NCBI GenBank assembly: GCA_010909165.1
Contig: VJWM01000144.1
Location: 248,001 to 312,000, forward strand
Origin: Anthoceros angustus
Lineage: Eukaryota > Streptophyta > Anthocerotopsida > Anthocerotales > Anthocerotaceae
Length of the DNA stretch: 64,000 bases
Direction of reading: 5' to 3'
The notes under the pieces were generated by a model. That model saw only the letters and a program-made list of their open reading frames with translations. It did not search any database and was not told the origin of the DNA. A program made the position numbers and the translations under genes. Shown here one piece after another: positions 21,191-32,379 of the stretch (positions are counted from its first letter, which is position 1; every line of letters begins with the position of its first letter).

Positions 21191-24047
21191 ATTGCTTAGT
21201 ATTAGGAACGGACGCGAGGAGGGGCGTCATGACGAAACGGTCGAGGCCGTTAGGCCGAGATCGTGAGCCGCGGCGCCCGACGCGCCCGCCCCTCGGGCGT
21301 AAGGGAGCGCAGTCTGGGGCCGAGACGCTTCGCGCACCGAGGCGATAGCCGAGGTCCGTGAACTATTCAAAATCGTGTACACTAACCTCAAACAGTGCAA
21401 ACAACTCCTTTTGATTCTTCGATAGCTACAAACAAAGGCAAAAACAGGTTAATATTTTACCTCCATTTCAAGTCGAAGTAGATCCTGCTCGGAATGTACC
21501 TTTCTGACTAATGTTAAGCAATGGCTGTGAAGATTTCCCACACTGCGGAAATGCGATTGTACGTTCTGGAAAGAGACCATCGTTAGAATTTTCATATTTT
21601 TATGAACAGGAAATCCTAATATTAACAGACCTTTTGAATGTTTCTCGTTGTTTCTGGATCTTCCATGAGGGACAACAAGTCTGTAGTTTTCAGCTCCTTA
21701 TTTTCAATGGCTTCGATATCTACATATTGCCAAAATACACTTCATATGAAGCAATTCACTTTAAAAAATTAATTAATCTAAAAGACTTACTCTTTGAATC
21801 TCCTGTGCTTGAGTGTTGGTGTAGACCCATCTTCATTGAGGATCGGTTGCCTTTGGATTTTGAAGGCTATGTTCCCAAATGGGAACATAGTTGTTCTTGA
21901 AATCTTGAACGCTTGTGGATACTGGTAATTACCCATCCATTTGCCATAATCAAGAAATTCCTTTGGCGGGCCATGTGTTGGAGCATAATCCTCGACTCCT
22001 CGATCTTTCTTTTTTTCGCTATAGAAACACAAACAAGAGTTTAATGAGCTAATGCATTGTATTAGTTTAATTTATAAATTAATTATGTGTTTAACCAACT
22101 CGTGGGTGATGCAAGCATTGTTGATGTTTCCGCCAATTGCTTCCATTTTGTCCTTGATTTCCTTCGCATACCGTCTCATGGCCCGTATACAAATTGTTCA
22201 AGAATTATATCTCACTAATATATGGCATCGCTAATGTGTTTGCATACCTCCAATAGTGATTGAATTGAGATTTGATGTCCGTTGAACCTTCTAACTAGAG
22301 TCATTGTTTCCAACTCTAACTCGAGCAGCTTGTTCAAAATTTTTCTTTATATCCTGCAAGTATAAGATGAGGGCACGCTGGAGTCCTTTAATCATTCATA
22401 CTACATGGTGTTTGAAACTTTTACCTTTTTATTTTCTCCAGCTTGGGGAGGCACTCGACAAAGTGAAGCACCAAGAACATTCCTTCAACATGGGATTAAG
22501 AAGCTTAGCACATATATAATAGCTTAAGAAAGGTCATAGAACCTAAGAGCTAGGCGCTAAGTGGGAGTGTTAGCATTATGTAGCACCTAGCCCTTAGGGC
22601 ACGATTCACATAAAGCGTAACTTAATAGGCACATAACGAACGTCACGTGGCGGTTACAACACATGACGCTTGGGCACAACCTTGTGTATTTGAGCACTTC
22701 GCTCGCCATGCTTATTATTCAATCCATTCCGAACAATCGATCCGGTCCATATGCGACCTTCACAAATGCATTGCTTAGTATTAGGAACGGACGCGAGGAG
22801 GGGCGTCATGGCACGGTCGAGGCCGTTAGGCCGAGATCGTTCGCCGCCGGGCGCGTCGTCCCTCGGGGGGCGGAGTCGGGGGCCGAGGCGCGCGCCCGCT
22901 CGCGAGGCCGAGGCGATAGCCGAGGTCTCTTAATTATTCAAAATCTTGTATACTAACCTCAAGCAGTGCAAACAACTCCTTTCGATTCTTCGATAGCTAC
23001 AAATAAAGGTAAACATAGGTTAATATTTTACCTCCATTTCAAGTCAAGTAGATCCCGCTTTCGGAATGTACCTTTCGACTAATGTTAAGCAATGGTGAAG
23101 ATTTCCCTGCTGAAATGCGATTATCGTTAGAAAGAGACCACCGTTAGAATTTTCATATTTTTATGAACAGGAAATCCTAATATTAACAGACCTTTTGAAT
23201 GTTTCTCGTTGTTTCTGGATCTTCCATGAGGGACAACAAGTCTAGTTTTCAGCTCCTTATTTTCAATGGCTTCGATATCTACATATTGCCAAAATACACT
23301 TCATATGAAGCAATTCACTTTAAAAAATTAATTAATCTAAAAGACTTACTCTTTTGAATCTCCTGTGCTTGAGTGTTGGTGTAGACCCATCTTCATTGAG
23401 GATCGGTTGCCTTTGGATTTTGAAGGCTATGTTCCCAAATGGGAACATAGTTGTTCTTGAAATCTTGAACGCTTGTGGATACTGGTAATTACCCATCCAT
23501 TTGCCATAATCAAGAAATTCCTTTGGCGGGCCATGTGTTGGAGCATAATCCTCGACTCCTCGATCTTTCTTTTTTTCGCTATAGAAACACAAACAAGAGT
23601 TTAATGAGCTAATGCATTGTATTAGTTTAATTTATAAATTAATTATGTGTTTAACCAACTCGTGGGTGATGCAAGCATTGTTGATGTTTCCGCCAATTGC
23701 TTCCATTTTGTCCTTGATTTCCTTCGCATACCGTCTCATGGCCCGTATACAAATTGTTCAAGAATTATATCTCACTAATATATGGCATCGCTAATGTGTT
23801 TGCATACCTCCAATAGTGATTGAATTGAGATTTGATGTCCGTTGAACCTTCTAACCAGAGTCATTGTTTCCAACTCTAATTGAGCAGCTTGTTCAAAATT
23901 TTTCTTTATATCCTGCAAGTATAAGATGAGGGCACGCTGGAGTCCTTTAATCATTCATACTACATGGTGTTTGAAACTTTTACCTTTTTATTTTCTCCAG
24001 CTTGGGGAGGCACTGCAAAGGAGCCAAGTCCTGTCATCCATGGATGT
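21191..24047 (-). pseudogene. Unrecognised intron-containing gene, 3' side, duplicated
   Basis: The minus strand shows exon-like pieces with splice signals. A clear exon is 21791-22018 (second copy 23350-23578): acceptor TTTCTATAG, coding KKKDRGVEDYAPTHGPPKEF and GKWMGNYQYPQAFKISRTTM, donor GTAAGT. Other likely exons are near 22085-22175 (MRRYAKEIKDKMEAIGGNIN) and 22250-22350 (DIKKNFEQAARVRVGNNDS, acceptor TTGCAG). The adjacent 21191-21360 GC-rich stretch (second copy 22770-22930) has no gene I can name. The gene is cut by Copia-2 at 24047; its upstream part is at 53024 onward. Family not recognised; it could itself be a transposon gene. Confidence 0.5.
22568..22764 (+). repeat. Extra Copia-1 LTR (from tandem duplication)
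   Basis: Starts TGTTAGC after GTGGGAG and ends CTTCACA, followed by AATGCATTGC. Not a solo insertion; it was carried by the segmental duplication. It reads TTCGCTCGCC where the 5' LTR reads TTCTGCTCTGCC. Confidence 0.9.
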
Positions 24048-24300
24048 TGAAGGATCGTGTGGCGACAAGATGGTGGAAAGAGGAGAGGAGAGGAGGAAGC
24101 AAATGGATCTCTCACATTGAGATGAGGCTCGGGTATTTATACCTCCAACAGGCTTCCTAGGAAGCTCCACAAGAAGCCCCTAGGAAGGAGCACAAGAAGC
24201 TTCCTAGTGATTAGCTTCACCTAAACTAATGATACTTAATCGACACCTAACTTAGACTAAGTGTATTAGTCTAAGTACATTGGGCTTTAATACCCTTACA
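24048..24300 (-). repeat. Copia-2 3' LTR
   Basis: 253 bp. Contains short internal repeats around CCTAGGAAG and AGAAGCTTCCTAG. It holds a single set of modules, unlike the multiplied 5' LTR at 52216-53023. Confidence 0.9.
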
Positions 24301-24310
24301 ACCTCCCACT
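24301..24310 (-). promoter_or_regulatory. Copia-2 polypurine tract
   Basis: ACCTCCCACT on the plus strand, i.e. AGTGGGAGGT on the element strand, directly before the 3' LTR. Confidence 0.85.
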
Positions 24311-24800
24311 TAAAGGCCAATTTACCTTCGTGAAGAATGGACTACCTCATGCTCCGTCCGAACTTGTGCAAATTGTCTAGAGAGTCCCTTGGTAAGAATA
24401 TCCGTAGGTTTTGGCTAGTGTGAACCTTGACAAGTTGTACCCTCTTGTCGTCCAACACCTCTCGAATAAAGTGATACTTCACATCCACATGTTTAGTCTT
24501 CGCTGAAACATCGGATTCTTTGCCAATTGATAGCACTGCTATCACAATGCAACACCGGCACAACCTTGATCCCCAAGTCTCCCACTAAACGAGCAAGCCA
24601 TATGGCTTCCTTGCAAGCCTCGATTCGCAACATACTCGGCCTCTGGTAGATAGCGTAATGCACGATCGCAAACGAGATCGCCATGAGATCGCCTCCAAAG
24701 GCACATGAAGACATAACTGATGTGGACCTCCTTTTGTCCATATCCTCGATAATCAAAGACCGTACCCAACCACACATGCATCTTCACTACCAAAACATAT
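24311..24800 (-). pseudogene. Copia-2 RNase H, C-terminal part
   Basis: The minus strand reads SAKTKHVDVKYHFIREVLDD and QLVKVHTSQN, the standard Copia RNase H ending. Upstream pieces such as ACKEAIWLARLVGDLGIK and LHCDSSAI complete the domain in another frame. Broken by several indels and cut off at 24800 by the Gypsy insertion; the RT part continues at 42684. Confidence 0.88.
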
Positions 24801-25299
24801 TGTGGAACTGAATTTTGGTCACCCAAGACGCGGCAGGAGAGACCGACGCGATGAATAGTGGTTCAGTGGTAGGTAGGTAGGTAGGTCGATAGAAATGTAG
24901 GAAGATGGTAGGACGTCCGAGGGAGTTCGGACTTAATCGAATCGGGCACCAGGAGGTTCGATCGGTAGAAAGTATGGGTAGATAGAAGCATATATAGGCA
25001 TGATAGGTTCCAAAGTTCCTTGGACCATGGGGAGTAGGAATATTCGGGATAGGAAGTTCCTTGGCCTTGAATTATTTAGGTTCGCATGGCTATATATGCC
25101 AAAAAGGGCTAGTTAAGTTGTAGATGGAAAATGGCAGTTTTGAACCGACACGTGGCGCCAGAGGAGGAGCGCCATTAAGGCGATTTGCATGTACCGCAAC
25201 TCGGTTAGCTGTGGTTTTGAACGGGCGCTTTCAGCGAACCCGCAGTCGGCGCTGAGGGAGTAAGTGGAGTTGCGCTCGAAGAAGGAAGCAGTGAGCGGC

Positions 25300-25478
25300 C
25301 TCACGACCAAAGGAGGAAGGAGCACAAGAAGCTTCCTAGGAAGGAGCACAAGAAGCCCCTAGGAAGCTCCACAAGAAGCCCCTAGGAAGGAGCACAAGAA
25401 GCTTCCTAGGAAGGAGCACAAGAAGCTTCCTAGGAAGGAGGAAGCAAATGGATCTCTCTCACATTGAGATGAGGCTCG
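25300..25478. repeat. Mosaic patch with Copia-2 LTR pieces inside Gypsy 5' LTR
   Basis: Here the 5' LTR differs from the 3' LTR (37470-37600). It contains ACGACCAAAGGAGGAAG, also found at 26137 in the LTR itself, then several GGAGCACAAGAAGCTTCCTA modules and the CTCTCACATTGAGATGAGGC phrase of the Copia-2 LTR. It rejoins LTR sequence at GCTCGAG. Confidence 0.8.
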
Positions 25479-25859
25479 AGCGGAGGCGATTGTGTAGAGG
25501 CGCTCGAGGGGTGAGATGGCTACGACGCGAAGGCGAGCAAGGTGGAGAAGTTGAGGGGAGATTGAAGGGGCCAAGGCCACCTCTTAGTGGTTGCGTTGAG
25601 GCCGACTGCCGAGGAGCGCGGGAAGAACTCCCCTTGCTGCCTCACCCAAACCACCACCTCTTTGCTCTCCACTCTCTTAGCCCCGATAGATTACTCCAAT
25701 CTCTCCAATTTTGCTATCCTTGTGTGTGCTCTGTGCGATGGTAAAGATAGTGAGGACGGGAACGGGGTACTCCCACGGGAGGAAACCTCCGCCGCCACAC
25801 CGCCCACAAAGGGAAAAGGTAAGAAACACCCACCCCGAGTTCGAGTGTAGGCCGCCCAA

Positions 25860-26690
25860 ATTTCACCTCGAGATTTGAGGCGCTCGAGCGCTACCGAGAT
25901 GAAGATGGAATGTACTTGGTACCGGGTGGCACTTTGAGCCCCGCCTTGGTTCGAGTGTGCGCGACGAATGAGAGTGACCAAGGCGACGCCGCCCGGAGGA
26001 TGCGACCAAGCCATCCCGGGATGTGGAAGGTACGCATTTCCGTGATACGATTTGATACCGGAAGCCCACAAGGGAGGGATCATTCAGCCGCCTCCAAGAA
26101 TCGATCCCGAGGAGGTTATGAGCATGTTCCTACGACCAAAGGAGGAAGTATGGTCGCAAGGCAATGGCTGGAGGATCTCTTGTTCAAGGAGCGGAAGTGG
26201 AATTTATTCGCCAAGATATGGCTGACTAATGGCGCGAGGAAGACGACTGGAAATTCCCATTTAATGATGATGTATGAGATGTCTGGAAGTTGGTGGATTG
26301 GGCCACCATTCTCAGTATGAACAAAGGTTGCGCATCAAACCATTTGGTGATGGAGGGAGCAAGAATCGCTTTGTCTCTACCTTCCTCGTACACCTATATC
26401 GAGGGAGGAGGTTCTTACCGACGAGTGGAAGAAGCCAAGATAGAAGCTACTCGTGAGGGTAGCGGAAGGAGAGCCATCGGGCCCTGGAGGATGAAGAGAC
26501 AGAGAGGCCCCGGGCAAGAGACCGCCACGCGAACCAACATGAGGCCTCGTGATCGTGAACCCAACAAGAGAAAGGGAAGAAGGCTAGAAGCACCTCCTAC
26601 GGAGGAAGGAGGAAAGGATACGAGACCACCTACCGAGGGTTGAGGATTGGAAGGCCGACAACACCTGGTAGGGAGTGAACCCCTACGAGG
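25860..26690 (+). pseudogene. LTR-embedded ORF, 5' LTR copy (broken)
   Basis: Corresponds to the open frame at 39373-40236 in the 3' LTR but is split over frames. Recognisable pieces include IGPPFSV, MEGARIALSLPSS and RPRDREPNKRKGRRLEAPPT. Sense orientation relative to the element. Confidence 0.55.
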
Positions 26691-26927
26691 GACCTGTGGA
26701 GGACGGAGGACCTACGGTAGGAGCTTTACCTCCACCAAGAAGTAGTAACAAGACTTGAGGCAGTGACGGAGAAGAACGCCGAGGAACGCGTGACCTACGC
26801 ACCAACAGGAGGAGCGAGGAAGTGTTTGAGAATGCCCGCATCCTACAGAGAGGGTAGCTGAAGTGGAAGTGGGCGCAGGATCTATGGACGCCCTAGTGGA
26901 CCGTGTCGAGGTGACCGTTCGTGGAAC

Positions 26928-28376
26928 TTGTGATACCACTCTGGGTGCAAACCATAAAGGCTCTTCCTCCGCACGATTCTCTTTGCCCTTCTCAACAAAA
27001 CCTTGGTTCTTTGCATGTGTAGACGTCCTCTTGAAGGTCACCATGCAAGAATGCCGTCTTGACATCCATCTGTACAAGTTCCATATCATTCGCAACCAAA
27101 GCAAGAACACATCGCAAAGTTGTCATTTTGACTCGGTGAGAAAATCTCATCAAAGTCAATGCCTGTTGCTTGAAACCCTTAGCAACCAATCGTGCCTTGT
27201 ACTTTGGTTTGCCATCAAGCGTATGACCTTCATCTTGTACACCCATTTGCAGTAGTGCCTTCTTATCCTAGGCAACAACCAACTCCCAAGTTTGGTTCTT
27301 ATGCGTAATTCATTTATTGCATGGCCTTCTCCCACTTCTTTGTTACTCATTGACATGGCCTCTTTGTAAGAAGAGGGTTCCCACAATCTGTCAACATGAC
27401 ATAATCCAGATGGATCATACAGCCGAGGTCGTGTAATCCCACGACCTCGAAGCACGAGCACCTCTATAGGAGCTTGTTCGACTCTTGGTTCATCTACCGG
27501 TGGAGGAATGTGCTCACGCATTACCACGGTTATCAACCCCCATGATGATCATGTCCATCTTCTTGGAAGATCACCCTTCGCACCTCCAGTTGGAGTAGGC
27601 TTCCTGCATCTTGTTCTCATTGAAGAACACGTCGTTAGTACGAACAACCTTTCTAGCTTGGATCCCACAAGCGGTATCCCATCTCACGAATCACCATAGC
27701 CAAGAAAAATACATTTCTTGGACTTAGGTGCCAACTTGTCCCGAAACTCTTTTGGAACATGGCAGTATGCCTCACAGCCAAACACTCGCAGATGCTTGTA
27801 GGATGGTTTCTTTCCAGACCATAGCTCCTCTGGAACCTGCTCATCAACAGCCTTATTAGGAGATCTAATAAGATGAACTGATGAACCGCCCAAAACCCAT
27901 TAGGCAATCCGAGTTTGACAACAAACTACGCATCCTCTCACGAATGGTTACATTCATCCGCTCACACCATTTTGTGGAGGAGTACTGATCAATTCTCTTT
28001 TGATTCCCTTGGAATCACAGAATGGGCTTTGAAACATACTCTCCACCATTATCGTCCTTAGACACTTCAATCGGTGGCGGGATTCTCTACAAGGGTGACA
28101 AATTTACGAAACACCGTCGAACTTCATCCTTTTTCCTCAAAGGATAAACCCACACCTTGAGAAAATCATCTATGAAAGTGACAAAATAGGAGGCACGCCT
28201 AATGATGCAAGGCATAGGTCCACATACATCACGTGAACCAACTCAAGAGGTTTACTCTACTTTTACCTCTTGTTCGATGTGATGATTTTGTCATTTCCCA
28301 TATAAAATGCTCACACATCGAGAGATCGGAGAAGTTAAACGAGGATATAACGAGCGAGATAAAACCTTCATTCCCT
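26928..28376 (-). repeat. Copia-2 RT-integrase fragment inside Gypsy 5' LTR
   Basis: About 1.45 kb that matches 45185-46700 of Copia-2 in the same orientation. The minus strand reads QMDVKTAFLHGDLQEDVY and PKEFRDKLAPKSKKCIFLGY. The 3' LTR lacks it: the two boundaries fall within a few bases of each other in the LTR phrase GTTCGTGAACTCGAGACC. Boundary microhomology is GTGGAAC/GTGAAC on the left and CGAGAC on the right. There are no LTRs or target duplication, so this was not a transposition. Confidence 0.88.
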
Positions 28377-29330
28377 TCGAGACCTACGAAAGGAGCCGGA
28401 GGATGCCGAGAAGAAATTGAGAGGAGCTCAAAACCACCTCCGAGAAGCAACACTCGTGCTAGATCCGCCAAAGAGCGACAGATGACCACCAAGTTGGTGA
28501 ATGTGTGGAAATGATTGACGTCTTAGGACAGAGGCAAAATCAGCCAAGAGGGAGGAGTTGGAAGCCGCCAGAAGGAGGCGAAGGAAAGTTGGAAGCTACC
28601 TAGCAAGGGTAGGACACATCGAACGCAGCAAGGAGGAGGCAAGATTCACTAGCAAGGCCCCGGACCTTGAAGACGAAGGACCTCCTACGAAGAAGAAGTT
28701 GCCATGGAGCAACGGAAGGAGCATTACAAGGGAAAATACGCTTGGTGAAGGAACGACAAGGATGGGACAATGTGACTAAGGGTCACAAAGAGGAGCTTCA
28801 GACACGAGAGAACTTTTGGAGCAAAGAACGAAGAAGGCCGACGACCTTACCCACGCCTATGAAACGGAGGCAAGGAACGCGAAGGAAGTTTTGATGGCCC
28901 AACGATCTTTGGAGGGTCTTCGTGTCATTCGAGGGAGCAAAGAGCGATCGCCATATAGTGAAACGCATGGCGATGGAAGCCATGGAGAAAGATAAGGAGA
29001 TTGGGAGGCTTGCCCGGAGTTGGAGAGAGCGGTAGTGGAGAAAGAGGCCGCATTGGTAGGAGTGACAAATCAGGGTGGGACGAAAAGGCCATCCCACTAA
29101 GGGTCCGCATCATGGACGACAAAAGAAGGAGAGTGGTAGGGTGGCGACCTACTACAACAACCTCCTAGAAGCGATTGAGGAACGCCATGGAGGAAGACGA
29201 AGAAAGACCTCACCGCTCGACGCTGGGAATGGCACCGGAGGTCAAACTTTGAGTTGGTACAAGGAAAGCCAGTCTGGGCCGACATAGAGCGCGAGTCAAG
29301 AAGCACCTACGGGACGCCAGAGAACCTCCC
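28377..29330 (+). pseudogene. LTR-embedded coiled-coil-like segment
   Basis: The plus strand reads charged Glu/Lys/Arg-rich helical sequence over several frames (for example ERSKEEARFTSKAPDLEDEG, EAMEKDKEIGRLARS in part). It follows the LTR ORF in the same direction and may be its C-terminal coiled coil. Same content in the 3' LTR at about 39080-41320. Confidence 0.4.
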
Positions 29331-30586
29331 GAGACGGTGGAGCTATGCCGGGAGGAAGAGACCGATGGTAGGATGGTATTTACCAAAGTTCCTACTGTAG
29401 GAACTGCTGAAGAGGAGGAGGTGACCCCAAGGAAGGGTACCTCCCAGAAACCCAGTGTGAGGGAAGGTACCCCATAGCAAGATCCGAAACAGAGGAGACG
29501 AACCGCCTACCAAGAAGACGAGAACAGAGGGGAGGAACCCATCGAGGATGAACGTAGGAGGAATGGAACCTCCTACCACAAAGGAAGACCTACCACCGAG
29601 GGGCCGTGAGGGCAAGTGCATAGTCCCGGAGAAGACTCGGAGGTGGGCAAGGCTAAGCGACCCATCAAGGGGAAGACATTGAAGCCGAGGCGAACAAAAA
29701 GCCGAACGAGGATGTGAGGACCTTTTCAAGAGGACGTTTTGTCCCAAGTGGTGCACACCTTGGGAAGTGTGAGTATTTAAGAGTGGCGGCAGAGATGACA
29801 GGATATTCGGTCAAGGTGAGCTGGATCGAGCCGAGAGGACGAACTGTGGCGACAAGAGTCCTATTGTTGGACTTGGCAAGTCGCCTAGCATTAAACTAGC
29901 ACGAGTCGACTCACCTATAAAAGGGAGGGTGGAAGAATGAATAAACACCACCTTGCTTTGTCATGCATTCTTCGCCTCCGCGCATCCCTTTTGTGTGTGA
30001 CCGTCCGCCAAGCGACGAGAAGGCGAAGGTGGGTTCGTCGAGGCCCCTCGCGGTGGGTTCGCCAACGCAGCTCCTCCTCTCGTGAAAGATTGTTGTTGGA
30101 TGTGCTTTGCCACTGGTGGCCTCGGGATGGCGCCTACCACGCCAGTGTTCGTGCACGCAATCGCCCGAGAGAAATACCCATAGTCACCCCAGTGTGCCAA
30201 AAGGGAGGCGCGCAAACCGCGAACGCTAAGTAGAGTTAGATTTGGGGATCGAATGAAGTGAGTCTGTGGTGGTGTCCGTGAGCTATGTTTTTTGAGAATG
30301 GTGAAGAGGTTGGCTATGGGTGTGTCGTTGTAGAGTGAATTGATCCAGTTGGCAGGAGAGTGTTGAGGTGGAGGGAATCTCGAAGGCGTGGAGCCAGATA
30401 ACCCGACGCATAACACCGCTTGTTGCCCACATCGAGGACAAGTAGACCGGGCAATGAGAGAGTGAGAGAGTGAGAGGAACGACTGCAAACAATCCGAACC
30501 AAATCTCTTGGGATCGAACCTACGATTCAACGACTGGGATAAGTGTGGCCACCGAGGCGAGCTCGGTGACCGAGGCAAACCTACCA
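29331..30586 (+). promoter_or_regulatory. Gypsy LTR promoter-side region
   Basis: Holds CCTATAAAAGGGAGGGTGG at about 29911, then a GAATAAACACC stretch resembling a polyadenylation signal (AATAAA at about 29940). In an LTR this order suggests start and end of the element transcript. Supported by conservation in the 3' LTR (41980-42030). Confidence 0.6.
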
Positions 30587-30591
30587 CATTT

Positions 30592-30605
30592 TTGGCGCTG
30601 TCGGG
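30592..30605 (+). promoter_or_regulatory. Gypsy primer binding site (decayed)
   Basis: TTGGCGCTGTCGGG lies 5 bp after the 5' LTR. It resembles the TGGCGCCGTTGCCGGGG type primer site, usually attributed to aspartate tRNA in plant Gypsy elements, with small differences. Confidence 0.75.
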
Positions 30606-30631
30606 ATTTGCTTGAGGATTGTGTGAGTGAA

Positions 30632-32155
30632 TGATGATAGAGGGAGTAAACGGGACATTGCGAAGTCACATCCCCTTTCAACTCGTGCGAAAGGGCGCCG
30701 AAGGGATGAGTATCGACGCGGATAGAGGCAATCCCGAGAGGTTAGCCGAGCCATCGCGAGAGTGGAGAAGCGAACAGCGGTCAAGCGAAGCTCGCCTGAG
30801 GAAGAAAGTACGGTACAACGATCACCACCAGGTTGTCTCGATTGTTTTGCAGAGAAAGGTCCGACAGCGCCTACCCACGGACGGGAGCCGTGGTACTTTG
30901 GAACATCAAGAAGAGCGGAACCAGTAACGGAGGCCGAGCTCATTTCTTTGCGAACCCTTCGAGAGGTCACGACCGTGGAGTTAGTATCACCCACGAACGG
31001 TGTGAAGGACTCTGAGAGGGAAGTAGGGGTGGTCCTGCCGCTACCACCCGTCCGAACGCACTCGCATCCTCTTCCTAGACACTGACACCTTAGAAGATTT
31101 TTCGACTCGAGCCCGACGAAGAAACGCCTTGGATGAGATCATCTCCGGAGGGGAGTCAACGAGCGACACGCTGAATTTGTTACCGAGAGGGCTCGGGAGG
31201 CAGCCATACGGGCGGCGTTGATCGCAGACCAGCAGGGAGCAAAGGATTGGGACACTTACAATCGACAATATCTCGATCATTTGGCTCGACAGGCGGAAGT
31301 TGCGCGAACAGAAGGCGCGCGAGGCGCTGCGAGAGAAGAAGCAAGAATTGTGGGAGCTGAGCGAAGACACAATCAAGTCCACAACCCACGAGCAAGAGCT
31401 GCCCGAGTTTCTCACTTACTCAGGCAGGTGACGACCCGGTTCGCGACAGTACTGACACCTTTGCCCATAGCCATGAGCGGAGCGGGAGGAGCCAGTACCG
31501 GAGGAGCAAGCCCCCATCACCCGCACACAAGGCAGCCATATCCCAAATTTGGATCCAAGAAGGAGGACGACATCGATGCCGAAAGTTTTGTAAAACTTTT
31601 CAATCCATTTCGAGGGCTAACATCGAGGATTCCTCGATGATCGGCACGGATTTTTCCAGATCGAGGACCGCAACAACAATGGTATGCCGAAGTTCTCTAC
31701 CCCACCCACCGCTTGGCGTTTAGCTGATTTCCTTATTCGCTGGTTTGAGCCACACTACCCATGTGTTAACAAAACTGCACTCAAGCGAAGAAAGAATCCT
31801 TGCTCGATTATGTGGAACGGTTTTACGCTCGGAGAAGATACCTCAGAGTGGACAACACGGAGGAGAATCACAAGCGTATTCGGAAGAACAAGCGTTGGAT
31901 TGGTTCGTCTGTGGACTACCACGAAGATGGAGATTCACCGCAGGGCAATGATACCTTGAGGAAGGCATTCGAGCAGCCGGGAGGGAGGCCACCGGGAGGA
32001 GAAGACGGAAGAAAGCGAGTGGCAAGAGGAAGAAAGGAAGAGACATCGCCTTCAAGTTCGTCAAGAATCGACCAAGACACTCACCGGAACCATCATCATC
32101 AAGAGAATTCAACATCCGGACGGATGATAGCGAATCTAAGAAGCACATCATAAGC
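30632..32155 (+). pseudogene. Gypsy gag
   Basis: An open frame at 31218-31640 includes PKFGSKKEDDIDAESFVKLF, a common opening of plant Gypsy gag before the capsid core. The core phrase SLLDYVERFYARRRYL appears at about 31798-31845 in the next frame, as in the Retrotrans_gag family. A Lys/Arg-rich tail follows (GRKRVARGRKEETSPSSSSR). The leader region 30632-31090 is also open in parts. Frame changes near 31640 and 31740 break it. Confidence 0.75.
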
Positions 32156-32379
32156 GAGTGAAAAAGACTTGGAACATTTGTCAAGAAGAAGGAGAGAGAC
32201 AAGAGAAACGCCACGAAGGTTTCGAGAGAAGGGAAAAGGGAACGAATGGAAGGTCGCCACCAAGACACCAATTTGGAAGACGTGATGAAACGGCCGCATG
32301 ACATCGAGATCAAATTAGTCAAGAATCGACCGACGCGACGATCTCCTTCCCTACCCGGCAGCAAGTCTTTGTAGCAATT

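Larger units (their letters stand above)
20879..24007. repeat. Tandem duplication of Copia-1 3' end plus flank
   Basis: 20879 to about 22449 (RNase H end, 3' LTR, PPR remnant, GC-rich flank and minus-strand exons) is repeated as about 22450-24007. The joint near 22446-22456 shares AGGCACT between parental sequences. A third Copia-1 LTR copy therefore lies at 22568-22764, with the same AATGC flank. Confidence 0.9.
24801..30586 (+). repeat. Gypsy 5' LTR
   Basis: 5,786 bp. Collinear with 36983-42683 except that it carries two foreign patches (25300-25478 and 26928-28376) and lacks the tandem duplication found in the 3' LTR. A TATAAAAGG-type box at about 29915 (CCTATAAAAGGGAGG) precedes the downstream part and is likely the transcription start region; the same box is in the 3' LTR near 41986. 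Confidence 0.9.

Noticed and set aside
22568-22764. Independent solo LTR insertion of Copia-1
   Set aside because: The same AATGC flank and surrounding sequence are shared with 20995-21190, so it came with a segmental duplication.
26928-28376. Independent Copia insertion in the Gypsy LTR
   Set aside because: No LTRs, primer site, purine tract or target duplication at its edges.
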